64,000 nt of DNA from Alphaproteobacteria bacterium (GCA_016870095.1 VGCI01000004.1:1-64000), one strand, 5' to 3'. Positions 28,087-37,319 are shown, numbered from the stretch's first letter. The notes: generated by a model from the letters alone, not told the origin. Program-made: numbers and translations.

Positions 28087-29097
28087 TTACAAACCCTGGG
28101 GTGCTAGAAGACCCATAGCTTCGCGGATTTCTTTCATATGACTTTCCGCAAGAGTTCTTGCGTGCACAGCCCCACGGTTCAAAATTTGATCCAGCTCACC
28201 TTTATCTTTCAACAACCGATGCATTTCCTGGCCAATCGGTAAAATTTTTGCCATGAGAAGCTCTGTGAGTTCCTTTTTAAAGCTCGAGAAATCTTTTCCC
28301 GCAAAAGTTTCACAAACTTGTGCTGCCGATTGATCCGAAAGACACGCATAGATATTAATAAGATTGGCAGCTTCAGGCCGAACCTCTAGATCTTTGACTT
28401 CTGCCGGGAGCGCTTGTGTATCCGTCTTCGCTTTTCGAACTTTTAAGGCCAACGTATCGGCATCATCCATCATATGAATACGTGAATATTCAGAAAGATC
28501 AGACTTACTCATCTTAGACGTTCCATCCCGCAAGCTCATAACCCGCATGCCTGCTCCTCTTATAATAGGTTCAGGGTAAGGAAAAACCTCTCGATCAAAT
28601 TGACGATTAAATAAACCCGCAATATCGCGCGTTATTTCCACATGTTGCTTTTGATCTTCGCCAACGGGCACATGAGTTGCTTTATAAATGAGCATATCAG
28701 CCGCCATCAAAACCGGATAAGCATAAAGACCCAAACAAGCATTTTCTCGATGCTTACCTGCTTTTTCTTTAAACTGGGTCATTCTATTGAGCCAGCCCAT
28801 AGGTGTAATACAACTAAAAATCCAAGCCAATTCAGTATGAGTAGGTACATGACTCTGAACAAAAATTGTTGATTTGTTTAAATCTATTCCACTCGCAAGA
28901 TACGCTGCCGCCACGATACGTGTATTTTCAGCAAGTCCTTTCACATCTTCTAAAGTTGTTAAGGCATGCAAATCCACAATACAAAAGAGGTTCTCGTCCA
29001 TCTCATATTGCATAGAAACCCAATTCCGGATTGCACCCAAATAGTTCCCTAAATGAATATCACCCGTTGGGCGAATACCTGAAAAAATCCGTGTCAT
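28087..29097 (-). CDS. trpS: Tryptophanyl-tRNA synthetase
   Basis: 336 residues, class I synthetase: the HIGH motif appears as DIHLGNYLG near residue 14, KMSKS as KMSKSD near 196, and the bacterial TrpRS motif LMAADMLIYKA. Length matches bacterial TrpS. It lies 19 nt after murJ on the same strand; murJ-trpS is a common alphaproteobacterial pairing. Confidence 0.95.
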   Translation of the reverse strand: MTRIFSGIRPTGDIHLGNYLGAIRNWVSMQYEMDENLFCIVDLHALTTLEDVKGLAENTRIVAAAYLASGIDLNKSTIFVQSHVPTHTELAWIFSCITPMGWLNRMTQFKEKAGKHRENACLGLYAYPVLMAADMLIYKATHVPVGEDQKQHVEITRDIAGLFNRQFDREVFPYPEPIIRGAGMRVMSLRDGTSKMSKSDLSEYSRIHMMDDADTLALKVRKAKTDTQALPAEVKDLEVRPEAANLINIYACLSDQSAAQVCETFAGKDFSSFKKELTELLMAKILPIGQEMHRLLKDKGELDQILNRGAVHARTLAESHMKEIREAMGLLAPQGL

Positions 29098-29116
29098 ATT
29101 TGACTCTCCTAAACAA

Positions 29117-30652
29117 TTAATTTCGCCTTAGCGCCTGGCGAATATGGGTCAGATTAAAGGCACCTGTTAATTGTCCCATGCCTGCGAAAATAATCATACC
29201 GCAGAAGATGATTCCAAAAACAGAAACAATTTGAAGAAGCAAAGTTTCTGGCATCCTCTCAAGCCAGAGATTGCGGGCAAAAACAATTCCCCCTCCCATG
29301 ACAGCTGCAGATGCAAAAACTTTTAAGGCGGTGACTTGAACTTGGCGTGTCAGAAAAAACCATCCTCGTTTGTGAAGAATGAGAAGCTGTAACCCGGCGT
29401 TAATCCAAGCTGCAATAGAGGTTGCCATAGCAAGGCCCACATGGGCAAAAGGACCCATTAAGATGATGTTGAGAATTAAATTACACAAAATACTAATGAC
29501 AGCAATCTTCACAGGAGTCTTTGTATCCTGACGGGCAAAAAAACCAGTGACAAAAACTTTGCTCAAAACATAAGCTGGAATTCCCGTCGCAAATGCTGCC
29601 AACGCAGCAGCTGTTGCCGCCACTTCGTCACCTTTTAACCCATACAACAAATCAATAATCGGATAAGAGAGTAAGATAAAACCTAAAGCCGCGGGAATTG
29701 TTAATTGAAGAGATAATTCAACAGCCAATCCTTGGGTGGCACGGGCCTTATCTTCTTCTCCCAAACGAATTTGACGTGACAATGAGGGCAAAAGAGCCGT
29801 CCCCATTGCAATTCCAAAAAGGGAGAGAGGAAGTTGGTTTAAGCGATCTGCATAATGAAGGTAAGAAATTGATCCAGATGCAAGCAAGGAGGCAAATACC
29901 ATATCCAGAAGCAAATTAATATTCATAACGCCGGCTCCAATGGCGCCCGGAATCATAAGGCGAATCACCTTTCTCACTTCCGGCGTAAGACGAGGCCTTC
30001 GAATCTTTAAGCGAAATCCTGTTCTCCAACACTCCCAATATAACCAAGCTAATTGTAAAATTCCCGCCAAAAAAACACCCCAAGAAAGAGCCTTACCGGT
30101 CGCAAGATCTGCGTAAGAAAAGATGAGCATAGCCCCTATCATAATGATGTTGAGAATAATCGGAGCTGCGGCAGCGGCTGCAAAGCGATCTAATGAATTT
30201 AATACACCACTTAATAAGGCAGCTATTGAAATAAAAAAAATGTAAGGAAAGGTAATGCGTGTAAAGGTTATGGCCATTTCCAGTCGTTCGGGTGTTGCTG
30301 AAAACCCAGGCGCTATCACTCCCATCACCCAAGGAGTTGCAATCACAATAACTATGACAAAGAAGAATAATGTTATTCCTAAAACAGCCATAACCCGTTC
30401 TGCTAATAATTTTGCAGACTCAAGACCCTCACTGGCCAGTTGTCCGGAAAATTGGGGAACGAATGAGGCGTTGAAAGCACCCTCTGCAAAAAAACGACGA
30501 AAGAAATTGGGGAATTTAAAGGCCACCAGAAAAGCATCTGTAAGTGGGGACGCACCAATGATATGCGACATAAGACTTTCCCGTACCAGTCCAAAAATGC
30601 GACTGACACCGGTATACCCGCCAACGGTTGCTATAGCACGAACAAGTCTCAT
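29117..30652 (-). CDS. murJ: Lipid II flippase MurJ
   Basis: 511 residues with about 14 membrane helices. The MviN/MurJ signature is clear: the N-terminal SRIFGLVRESLMSHIIG with the conserved Arg, FKFPNFFRRFFAEGAFNASFVP and FARQDTKTP. Flips lipid II across the inner membrane for peptidoglycan synthesis. It lies between cpoB and trpS. Confidence 0.95.
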   Translation of the reverse strand: MRLVRAIATVGGYTGVSRIFGLVRESLMSHIIGASPLTDAFLVAFKFPNFFRRFFAEGAFNASFVPQFSGQLASEGLESAKLLAERVMAVLGITLFFFVIVIVIATPWVMGVIAPGFSATPERLEMAITFTRITFPYIFFISIAALLSGVLNSLDRFAAAAAAPIILNIIMIGAMLIFSYADLATGKALSWGVFLAGILQLAWLYWECWRTGFRLKIRRPRLTPEVRKVIRLMIPGAIGAGVMNINLLLDMVFASLLASGSISYLHYADRLNQLPLSLFGIAMGTALLPSLSRQIRLGEEDKARATQGLAVELSLQLTIPAALGFILLSYPIIDLLYGLKGDEVAATAAALAAFATGIPAYVLSKVFVTGFFARQDTKTPVKIAVISILCNLILNIILMGPFAHVGLAMATSIAAWINAGLQLLILHKRGWFFLTRQVQVTALKVFASAAVMGGGIVFARNLWLERMPETLLLQIVSVFGIIFCGMIIFAGMGQLTGAFNLTHIRQALRRN

Positions 30653-30670
30653 ATCTTTACTGATCCAAGT

Positions 30671-31750
30671 TTAGCCACGAGAGGCTGACTTAGGTGCATC
30701 CGATTTTTGGTCCACGCCATAAGTTTTTTGTAAACTCGCTAATTCTGCTTTTAATTCAGAAGTCATGTGAGGAAAATCTAACTTCAATTTCTTCCATGCT
30801 GTGCGCGCGTCCTCTTTCTTACCTTGTATGGCTAAAATTTCACCCAACTTCAACAAGCAATCCGGTGCCTTAGGACCTTTGGGATTCTTTTTATAAGCGT
30901 TTACTAAGAGAATTTTGGCATCCTTGTAGTTTTTTTGTCGTAGACACGAATCAGCTTTCCAAAACATAGCTTTCGATACTAATGGATCATTAGGATGGGA
31001 CTTAATAAATTCTCCAAAAACTTTTTCTGCTTTTTTGTAAGCGCCCTTGTCATGAAGTGCTAAAGCTTCATTATATTGATCATCTCCGTTTCCAGCAGTT
31101 AGAGATGGGGCTGTATCATCCGCATTTTTGGTCGCAGCTTCCCGGACCCTATCAATATCTTTTTTACCCTTTTTCCCGATTGAATCTGAAGATTCATTTT
31201 CATCTGATACAGATTTCTCAAGAAGCATCAACACCGCTTCGGCATCATCCTCCCCTATGGATTCACCAGAAGATTCGTTGGAAGAATGTGTCATTTGAAG
31301 TGCCGGTTTTTTTGGCTTGTGCCCATCTTCCTTCTCCTTTAATTCGGACTTTTCATCAGCTGCGTCTGACGATGGACTTTTCTTTGATGACTTTCCTGAT
31401 TTTAAACTTCTGTTTTCTTCCTGCAGCTCTCTCATGTCGGCTCTTAAAGCATTTAAATCTTCCCGGAGACGATTTCTGTCATCTGCATCACTTTTTAATG
31501 CCCTTATTTCCTCTTTCAGACGTCTCAAATCATCACCGGTTACTTGATCGCCGGGATTGGCATCATCCGATTTTTTATGTCCCTCGGTAAGTTGTCGTTC
31601 AAGATCATCAATGCGAGCACTTAAATCACCAACTGTGGTGCTCGAGTCCCCTGCAAAAATGGGAGAAAATATTACCAAAATCAAACTAAATGCAAAAAAT
31701 AGTGCATAGGTGAAAGTAAGAGGCTTAGCCTGCTGCTTTGGCAAACTCAT
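30671..31750 (-). CDS. cpoB: CpoB (YbgF)-like Tol-Pal associated protein
   Basis: 359 residues. N-terminal membrane anchor or signal (about 14-33), a coiled coil (about 40-120, DLSARIDDLERQL), a low-complexity Ser/Asp/Glu/Lys linker (about 120-220), and C-terminal tetratricopeptide repeats (YNEALALHDKGAYKKAEKVF, then KAMFWKADSCLRQKNYKDA). This is the CpoB/YbgF layout, which coordinates outer-membrane constriction with cell-wall synthesis. The long charged linker is larger than in E. coli. The tol-pal genes themselves are not in the window. Confidence 0.82.
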   Translation of the reverse strand: MSLPKQQAKPLTFTYALFFAFSLILVIFSPIFAGDSSTTVGDLSARIDDLERQLTEGHKKSDDANPGDQVTGDDLRRLKEEIRALKSDADDRNRLREDLNALRADMRELQEENRSLKSGKSSKKSPSSDAADEKSELKEKEDGHKPKKPALQMTHSSNESSGESIGEDDAEAVLMLLEKSVSDENESSDSIGKKGKKDIDRVREAATKNADDTAPSLTAGNGDDQYNEALALHDKGAYKKAEKVFGEFIKSHPNDPLVSKAMFWKADSCLRQKNYKDAKILLVNAYKKNPKGPKAPDCLLKLGEILAIQGKKEDARTAWKKLKLDFPHMTSELKAELASLQKTYGVDQKSDAPKSASRG

Positions 31751-31852
31751 TAGTATATCCTTTATCGAACTTGAAATCTTTAATCATAACCGTTTTTAGC
31801 AGAATTTCAAAAATAGTGCGACTAAATTTCTGAACATTACTTTTACAGATAT

Positions 31853-32482
31853 TTAAAAAGAATTTTCGGGAAGTGTTAAGGCATTCACCTGACTAAGAGC
31901 CCTTTGACGTTGATCAGGGTTGAGGAAGGGAACAAGTTCGTCTCTATACCTAGCGGCATCTTCTGTGAGACTATCTAAGTCCCTAAAGTTTAGGGACGCT
32001 AAACATAAATAAAAATAGGCTTTTGTATAGTCTTTTTCTGTTCCCCGACCTTCTTTGTACATTATTCCACAATTAAATTGACTGGGCCCATAACCCTTGT
32101 ACGATGCTTGTATGTAATACTGTAGGGCTTTCGCTTCATTTTTTTCTACGCCTTCCCCTGTAAGATATAAACCTGCAAGCTCATCCATCGCCGGAGGATA
32201 GTTAAGCGCTACGGCTCGCTCTAAAAGTTTCCTCCCCATTTGATAGTTTAGGTGTGGAGAATTTTTAGATAAATATATACCTGCCAAAAGATAGAGAGCC
32301 TTGGGATTTTCTTGTGCAGCAAAAGGAGACAAGGTGGAAATCGCTTCATCAAATTTACCATTGTTCATTAAAGTTTCACCAACCTCTAAAGAAGAATAGG
32401 CAGGCGTAATTGCGTAAAGTAAGATTAGAATAGTGTGAAGCTTTTGTAAAATATTGATGAAGATTTTTTTAGAACTACGCAT
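31853..32482 (-). CDS. Sel1-repeat secreted protein
   Basis: About 209 residues from the ATG at 32482; a TTG six codons earlier is possible. A signal peptide (about 1-30, ILILLYAITPAYS) is followed by Sel1-like repeats: ALYLLAGIYLS, AMDELAGLYLTGEGVEKNEAKALQYY and SQFNCGIMYKEGRGTEKDYTKAYFY. Sel1 repeats mediate protein contacts. It is upstream of cpoB on the same strand (102-nt gap). Confidence 0.78.
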   Translation of the reverse strand: MRSSKKIFINILQKLHTILILLYAITPAYSSLEVGETLMNNGKFDEAISTLSPFAAQENPKALYLLAGIYLSKNSPHLNYQMGRKLLERAVALNYPPAMDELAGLYLTGEGVEKNEAKALQYYIQASYKGYGPSQFNCGIMYKEGRGTEKDYTKAYFYLCLASLNFRDLDSLTEDAARYRDELVPFLNPDQRQRALSQVNALTLPENSF

Positions 32483-32633
32483 TTTGGAATAATCTTTCAA
32501 AAAACGATCAATACAAGTAATGTGTGCGACAATTTAGATCAATTTTGATGGACAATTGTCTTTATAAGCGTAATTATACCACTGTTTTTGTGGGATTTCT
32601 CCCTCTTTTTTAAAATAATAAAATTTTATCTTC

Positions 32634-32661
32634 TTGACAAATTTCGGTCCATGAATATTAT
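32634..32661 (+). promoter_or_regulatory. Strong sigma-70-type promoter
   Basis: TTGACA (32634-32639), 16-nt spacer, TATTAT (32656-32661): a perfect -35 and a 5/6 -10. It faces the small TraD-like gene that starts about 80 nt downstream. Confidence 0.6.
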
Positions 32662-32741
32662 AAACTCCAGCTGCTCGTATTTCTTTATTTAAAATATTTT
32701 AAATACAGTAGAGGAATTTTTTATTAGGAAAGGAAAAAATA

Positions 32742-33008
32742 ATGGCAACGAGTGAACGCCTCAAAACGATTGATAGTCAAATTAATAAGTTGCAATCTCG
32801 CAAGAAAAAACTTGAAGAAAAAAGAAAAAATCAAATTACGACAATTTTAAATCGCTGCGGAGCGACTAAAATGTCGGATGAAGTATTGGCGGGTGCTGTC
32901 CTAGAAGCTGTAAGAGCTTTTAATCAAAACGATCGGCGTATTTCTACATGGCAAGCGGAAGGATCTAAAATTTTAAAGCCCGGCCGTGGAAAAAAACGTT
33001 TCATATAA
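32742..33008 (+). CDS. TraD-like small coiled-coil protein
   Basis: 88 residues. The N-terminal basic coiled coil (IDSQINKLQSRKKKLEEKRKN) and the rest match in style the short TraD/TraC-type conjugal accessory proteins of alphaproteobacteria. There is no relaxase, coupling protein or mating-pair gene nearby. Good ribosome site (AGGAAAGGA), its own promoter and its own terminator, so it is an expressed single-gene unit. The family call is moderate. Confidence 0.6.
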   Translation: MATSERLKTIDSQINKLQSRKKKLEEKRKNQITTILNRCGATKMSDEVLAGAVLEAVRAFNQNDRRISTWQAEGSKILKPGRGKKRFI

Positions 33009-33031
33009 TCTTTTCCTAAAAATCTCCTGTG

Positions 33032-33063
33032 AATCCGCCATCACTTAGAAGGCGGATTTTTTT
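33032..33063 (+). terminator. Rho-independent terminator after the TraD-like gene
   Basis: AATCCGCC, an 11-nt loop, then GGCGGATT followed by a T run. Canonical intrinsic terminator. Confidence 0.88.
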
Positions 33064-33139
33064 ATGATCTTGCATTTTCTTTACTCGCAATGGTAGTAAT
33101 TGTATCTAGCTGAATGATGGAAAACGTAAGGCAATACAA

Positions 33140-34825
33140 ATGAATCAAAAGCGAAGCTTAGCCGGAATAGATTTACGTCCCCTACCGTTTTTCTGTCTTA
33201 TAAGTTTTGGTTTAACCTCCTGTTTCTCACCTCCAAATTCTCCTTCTGATATCTTAAATCAGACTCATATTCACAAGCTGAAGAATGCACCAGAGAAAAC
33301 TCAAAAACCCCTAAAATCCAATTTTAAAAAGTCTAACAAGCTGTCCAGCCCCCTACCCCCCATCTTTAAAAAAATTGTTTCCGTTATCATTTCGGAAGAA
33401 GTTCCTTTAAAAGATGCATTTATAGAACTGGCTCAACAAACAAAGATTGATCTTCAATTAGATTCAAAAGTAAGTGAGAGGATAATCTTTTCAGCAAACA
33501 AGCGCCCCTTCATTGACATTATAAATGACATTTGTACACTCACAGGGTTACGTTACCAAATTTCAGGGCAATCAATTCGAGTCGAGGTCGATACACCCTA
33601 CGCTGTTAACTATCCTCTCTCATTTTTAAATTTAGCGCGCACAGCTGAAAATCGCATTTCCATCGCAACAGATGTATTTTCGAGTATTAAGGATAACAAA
33701 TCCTCTGCAGACAACGGATCGAATACAGCAATAAATGGAAAAGTAAATAATGACTTTTGGGCAGAACTTGATGCAAATTTAAAAATTATTTTGACCACGC
33801 CATCCCAAACAAAATCCGATGACAATGATAGTATAAGACCTCGGTATAGCCTTCATCGCCAAGGTGGGCTCGTTGCCGTTTATGGGACAAGTCGTCATCA
33901 TAAACTTGTTACAGAATATATTGATACATTGCGACAAGTGGTTTCATCCCAAGTTCTAATTGAAACAAAAGTTATTGAAGTGAACCTTAAAAATGAATTT
34001 AAAAGTGGCATTAATTGGCAGAAATTAATAGGGGGAGCTTTTCATGCAGACATTGGACTTGGAGATTTAGCCCAACGCAGTCGTTTTTTGGATCCTTCAA
34101 GCGCTCAAACCACGATGTTTTCTATTGGATTACATGGAAAAACTTTTTCCAGTCTTTTGAAAGCCATTGAAGAGTTCGGTGCTTCACGAACGTTATCAAG
34201 CCCACGCCTTACTGTTATGAATAATCAGACGGCCATTTTAAAAGTTGCTCAAAATCAAGTTTATTTCCGCTTAAATTATGACAAACAACTTAATCTATCC
34301 GCGAATCGTGAAAGTATAAACGTGTCCAGTGATATTCAGACCGTACCTATCGGCCTTGTGATGTCTGTACAACCGTCGATTGATCAAAATACAGGACACA
34401 TTATTCTTTCTCTTCGCCCAACAATCTCCCGTTTAACCCATTCTGTAAGCGATCCGGCTGTAGAAATCGCCCTTGCCAATGCAAAATCCCATACCCCGGG
34501 GCAACTCAAACCTTCCCTCATTCCTGTTGTGGAGGTGAGAGAAATTGATTCTGTGTTACGCCTTCAATCCGGTGAAATAGCTGTTTTGGGGGGATTGATG
34601 GAGACGCGAATGACTAATGGAACAGCCAAAGTCCCAATCGTAGGTGATTTACCTTTCATAGGACCGCTGTTTACCGCCACTGCCGATGGGAACGAAGTTA
34701 TTGAGCTCGTGATTCTTTTACGTGCCAGCATTATGGAATCACCTTCCGAACCTGACAACGCTGATCAGCGTTTGTATAACGAGTATATCGATGATCCTCA
34801 CCCCTTCGAATTGGGGGACAGTTAA
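33140..34825 (+). CDS. Lipoprotein secretin, MshL/PilQ type
   Basis: 561 residues. A lipoprotein signal with the lipobox LTSC near residue 28, a Ser/Pro/Lys linker, an STN-like domain (PLKDAFIELAQQTKIDLQLDSKV), N-domains and a C-terminal secretin domain (SSPRLTVMNNQTAILKVAQ, LRPTISRLTHSV, GEIAVLGGLMETRM, KVPIVGDLPFIGPLF). It resembles MshL/PilN-type pilus secretins. It stands alone, with no ATPase, platform or peptidase gene nearby; a pseudopilin gene lies 10.7 kb upstream. Confidence 0.87.
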   Translation: MNQKRSLAGIDLRPLPFFCLISFGLTSCFSPPNSPSDILNQTHIHKLKNAPEKTQKPLKSNFKKSNKLSSPLPPIFKKIVSVIISEEVPLKDAFIELAQQTKIDLQLDSKVSERIIFSANKRPFIDIINDICTLTGLRYQISGQSIRVEVDTPYAVNYPLSFLNLARTAENRISIATDVFSSIKDNKSSADNGSNTAINGKVNNDFWAELDANLKIILTTPSQTKSDDNDSIRPRYSLHRQGGLVAVYGTSRHHKLVTEYIDTLRQVVSSQVLIETKVIEVNLKNEFKSGINWQKLIGGAFHADIGLGDLAQRSRFLDPSSAQTTMFSIGLHGKTFSSLLKAIEEFGASRTLSSPRLTVMNNQTAILKVAQNQVYFRLNYDKQLNLSANRESINVSSDIQTVPIGLVMSVQPSIDQNTGHIILSLRPTISRLTHSVSDPAVEIALANAKSHTPGQLKPSLIPVVEVREIDSVLRLQSGEIAVLGGLMETRMTNGTAKVPIVGDLPFIGPLFTATADGNEVIELVILLRASIMESPSEPDNADQRLYNEYIDDPHPFELGDS

Positions 34826-34850
34826 AAAAATATAATACTATAAATGGTTT

Positions 34851-35432
34851 TCAAATTAAGGGGTAATCTCGAGCTTTAAAAACTTGATAGTGCCACCATT
34901 CATTCTGGAAAAAATCCCATCCTGCACTCATCATAATGCCCAATAACATATACCGGTTGGCGGCTACTTGCGGTGCATGGGTAGAAGCGCCATGATGAGC
35001 CCGTGGAGACAAGTCATCAAAATCTGTTCCCATATCTAATTCTTTGCCTGATGCATCTATTAAAGTTAAATCAATAGCAACCCCTCGCGTATGGTGCGAT
35101 CCCTTTTCGGGGGGCATAACGTAATTAGGATCAGGGCAATGGGCCCAAAGAGCCTCTTGGACAGAACGCGGGCGATAAGCATCAAAAATTTTAATTTTTA
35201 AATTCTGTTCCTGAGCAAGAATAATAGATTTTCTTAATAAGACATCGGCATCTTTATGTATAAAACAACGATCATCATGATAAATTCTTGCGCCCGTAAT
35301 GTTGTTTTTTGTTGCATAACGTAATTCAAGGAGAATATTATGGGAAGCTTCCGTAATTTCAACAAGAGAGGAATGGGATAGACTGGCAGAATCACTCAGA
35401 TCCTTATAGGTATCAGCTTGAGTATGCGTCAT
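34851..35432 (-). CDS. D-alanyl-D-alanine dipeptidase, VanX/DdpX type
   Basis: About 193 residues from the ATG at 35432, which follows AAAGGGG. Peptidase M15D zinc motifs: SHHTRGVAIDLTL (SxHxxGxAxD, binding His and Asp) and EWWHYQ (catalytic Glu and third zinc His). Cleaves D-Ala-D-Ala. There is no VanH/VanA ligase pair, so peptidoglycan recycling like DdpX is more likely than glycopeptide resistance. No export signal is obvious. Confidence 0.87.
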   Translation of the reverse strand: MTHTQADTYKDLSDSASLSHSSLVEITEASHNILLELRYATKNNITGARIYHDDRCFIHKDADVLLRKSIILAQEQNLKIKIFDAYRPRSVQEALWAHCPDPNYVMPPEKGSHHTRGVAIDLTLIDASGKELDMGTDFDDLSPRAHHGASTHAPQVAANRYMLLGIMMSAGWDFFQNEWWHYQVFKARDYPLI

Positions 35433-35471
35433 AATGTCATGCCCCTTTAACAAATATATAATGCTGTTTTT

Positions 35472-36152
35472 ATGAATACACTAAGTAATTCCCCCCCGCA
35501 ATCGATAAATATTCTTGCCTTTGATACCTCGTATGACGAAGCCTCTCTAGCTTTGTGGACAGGAGGACATCTTCATAAATTGGCCATTCCTTTAGGTACG
35601 GGCCCTCACAGTCAAGCGGCCTGTTTAATTCCCATGATGCAAAATATTTTGACCGACCAAGGGATCACTTTTCAAGATTTAGATATCATAACTACGCCTA
35701 CGGGTCCTGGCTCATTTACAGGCATACGTCTTGGATTAGCAACCGCACAAGGTCTTCTGCTCTCCACAAAAGCAAAAGGCTTTGCACCTACAACTTTTCA
35801 GTTGCTAGCCTTTGGGGCCTGGAAAGAAAGAAAAGGGTCTTATTTAGTTACCTTATCAACAAAAAGAGATAGCTTTTATAGCCAAGGGTTTGATGAAAAT
35901 CTTAATACCCTCTTCCCCGGTATCATTCAAACTGAGGAGGAGATAGAGACTTTCTTAGAGCATCATCCCAATTCAAATCGCGTAAAAACCTCCACAAATT
36001 TGGGGGCAGAAAATCTCATTCATCTCTGTTTGCACGAGCTAATTAAGACCGATAATTCGCTGCAAAATAGGCAAGAAAAAAATGCGCAAACATTACATCC
36101 CTATTACTTACACGACCCAGTATTCGTAAAGCAAAAATTATGCTCACTCTAG
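35472..36152 (+). CDS. tsaB: tRNA t6A synthesis protein TsaB
   Basis: 226 residues, ASKHA-fold partner of TsaD in making t6A37 in ANN-decoding tRNAs. The N-terminal ILAFDTSYDEASLAL and the TTPTGPGSFTGIRLGLATAQGL motif identify the family. The stop overlaps rimI by 13 nt, the usual tsaB-rimI pairing. Confidence 0.93.
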   Translation: MNTLSNSPPQSINILAFDTSYDEASLALWTGGHLHKLAIPLGTGPHSQAACLIPMMQNILTDQGITFQDLDIITTPTGPGSFTGIRLGLATAQGLLLSTKAKGFAPTTFQLLAFGAWKERKGSYLVTLSTKRDSFYSQGFDENLNTLFPGIIQTEEEIETFLEHHPNSNRVKTSTNLGAENLIHLCLHELIKTDNSLQNRQEKNAQTLHPYYLHDPVFVKQKLCSL

Positions 36153-36589
36153 TTCCTTTAACAATTGAGGATGGAGAGAATCTTGAAAAGATTCATGCAG
36201 CTTGTTTTCCAGACGGATGGTCACAAAAAACTTTTGATCATTTGTTAAAAGAAAACATAACTTGTGGTTGGCTGGCCAATAACTTATCCGGAGCCCCGGT
36301 TGGCTTTATTTTGGCTCGCATTTTAGAAGATGAAGCCGAAATATTAACCTTTGCTGTCCATCCCACCTCGCAAAGACAAGGGATAGGGCGTTATTTGTTA
36401 ATAGAACTGATGAATTTCTTAAAATCCGTTCATTGTACTAAGACATTTTTAGAAGTTGCTATAGATAATGTGACAGCCATAAATCTCTATAATTCCATCG
36501 GTTTCAAAATTGTGGGCAGTCGTCCTCATTATTATCAACGTAATAATGGTACTTTTATTTCTGCATCTATAATGGCAATTGAAAATTGA
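36140..36589 (+). CDS. rimI: Ribosomal protein S18 N-acetyltransferase RimI
   Basis: 149-residue GNAT protein: FAVHPTSQRQGIGRYLL (acetyl-CoA loop) and VAIDNVTAINLYNSIGFKIVGSRPHYY, typical of RimI. Acetylates the N-terminus of S18. Overlaps tsaB. Confidence 0.9.
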   Translation: MLTLVPLTIEDGENLEKIHAACFPDGWSQKTFDHLLKENITCGWLANNLSGAPVGFILARILEDEAEILTFAVHPTSQRQGIGRYLLIELMNFLKSVHCTKTFLEVAIDNVTAINLYNSIGFKIVGSRPHYYQRNNGTFISASIMAIEN

Positions 36590-36737
36590 ACGTCATAACC
36601 CTTGCGCCTTCTTTAATCCATCAAATCACTATACATTTTAAAAAAATTTAAGATTATGAAAAAAAGACTTGTTCTTTTTCTCTATTGCATTTATAAAATC
36701 AAGGACTGAACTATAATAAATAGAGGATTTGCAAACT

Positions 36738-37205
36738 ATGTCAGAACAACAACCCTTACGCCTTGAACTTCTTAGTTTAACAGCTGAAATTGTCGCAGCA
36801 CACACTTCCAATAATTCTGTTGGCGTTACTGAGTTGCCAAGTGTTATTCAACAGATTTTTATCACTCTTTCTAATTTGAGTACTGATGGCATTCAAGGGG
36901 GTTTAACGACACGTCCAAAACCAGCTGTTGCAATTAATAAGTCTATTACGGATGACTACATAGTTTGCTTAGAAGATGGCAAAAAACTACAAATGCTTAA
37001 ACGTCACCTCAAGACAGTTTATAACCTAACCGTTGAACAGTATCGTGAGCGCTGGGGTCTACCATCTGATTACCCTGTTGTTGCTCCTAATTATGCAAAA
37101 CGTCGGAGCGAGATTGCAAAATCAAGCGGTTTGGGAATGTCGCGTCATCGCCGTAAAAAGCTAAAAGTTATCGATAGCGTAGATAATATCTCACAAGTTG
37201 CATAA
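36738..37205 (+). CDS. mucR: MucR/Ros-family transcriptional regulator
   Basis: 155 residues from the ATG at 36738 behind AGAGGA; an upstream TTG at 36729 is less likely. Ros/MucR fold: YIVCLEDGKKLQMLKRHL, then LTVEQYRERWGLPSDYP. MucR proteins are H-NS-like silencers that bind AT-rich DNA and control surface and virulence genes in alphaproteobacteria. The second histidine of the usual zinc site (HLxTHY) is replaced by Val here (HLKTVY). A TATAAT at 36712-36717 is a possible -10. The gene sits between rimI and miaB, as in many relatives. Confidence 0.9.
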   Translation: MSEQQPLRLELLSLTAEIVAAHTSNNSVGVTELPSVIQQIFITLSNLSTDGIQGGLTTRPKPAVAINKSITDDYIVCLEDGKKLQMLKRHLKTVYNLTVEQYRERWGLPSDYPVVAPNYAKRRSEIAKSSGLGMSRHRRKKLKVIDSVDNISQVA

Positions 37206-37227
37206 CAAAGTTTAGATATCAGGGTTT

Positions 37228-37276
37228 AGAGGGGTTAGGAAATAATGAGGAATATTTTTCCTAATTCCTAACCTCT
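37228..37276. terminator. Nested hairpin between mucR and miaB
   Basis: Outer arms GGTTAGGAA (37233-37241) and TTCCTAACC (37265-37273) enclose inner arms AGGAA/TTCCT (37248-37252, 37258-37262). No long T run follows, so it may be a weak terminator or a structured leader of miaB. Confidence 0.45.
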
Positions 37277-37319
37277 GGCCTATGATCTTTTTAACCCTGA
37301 ACGTTGGCACTTGAACTTC

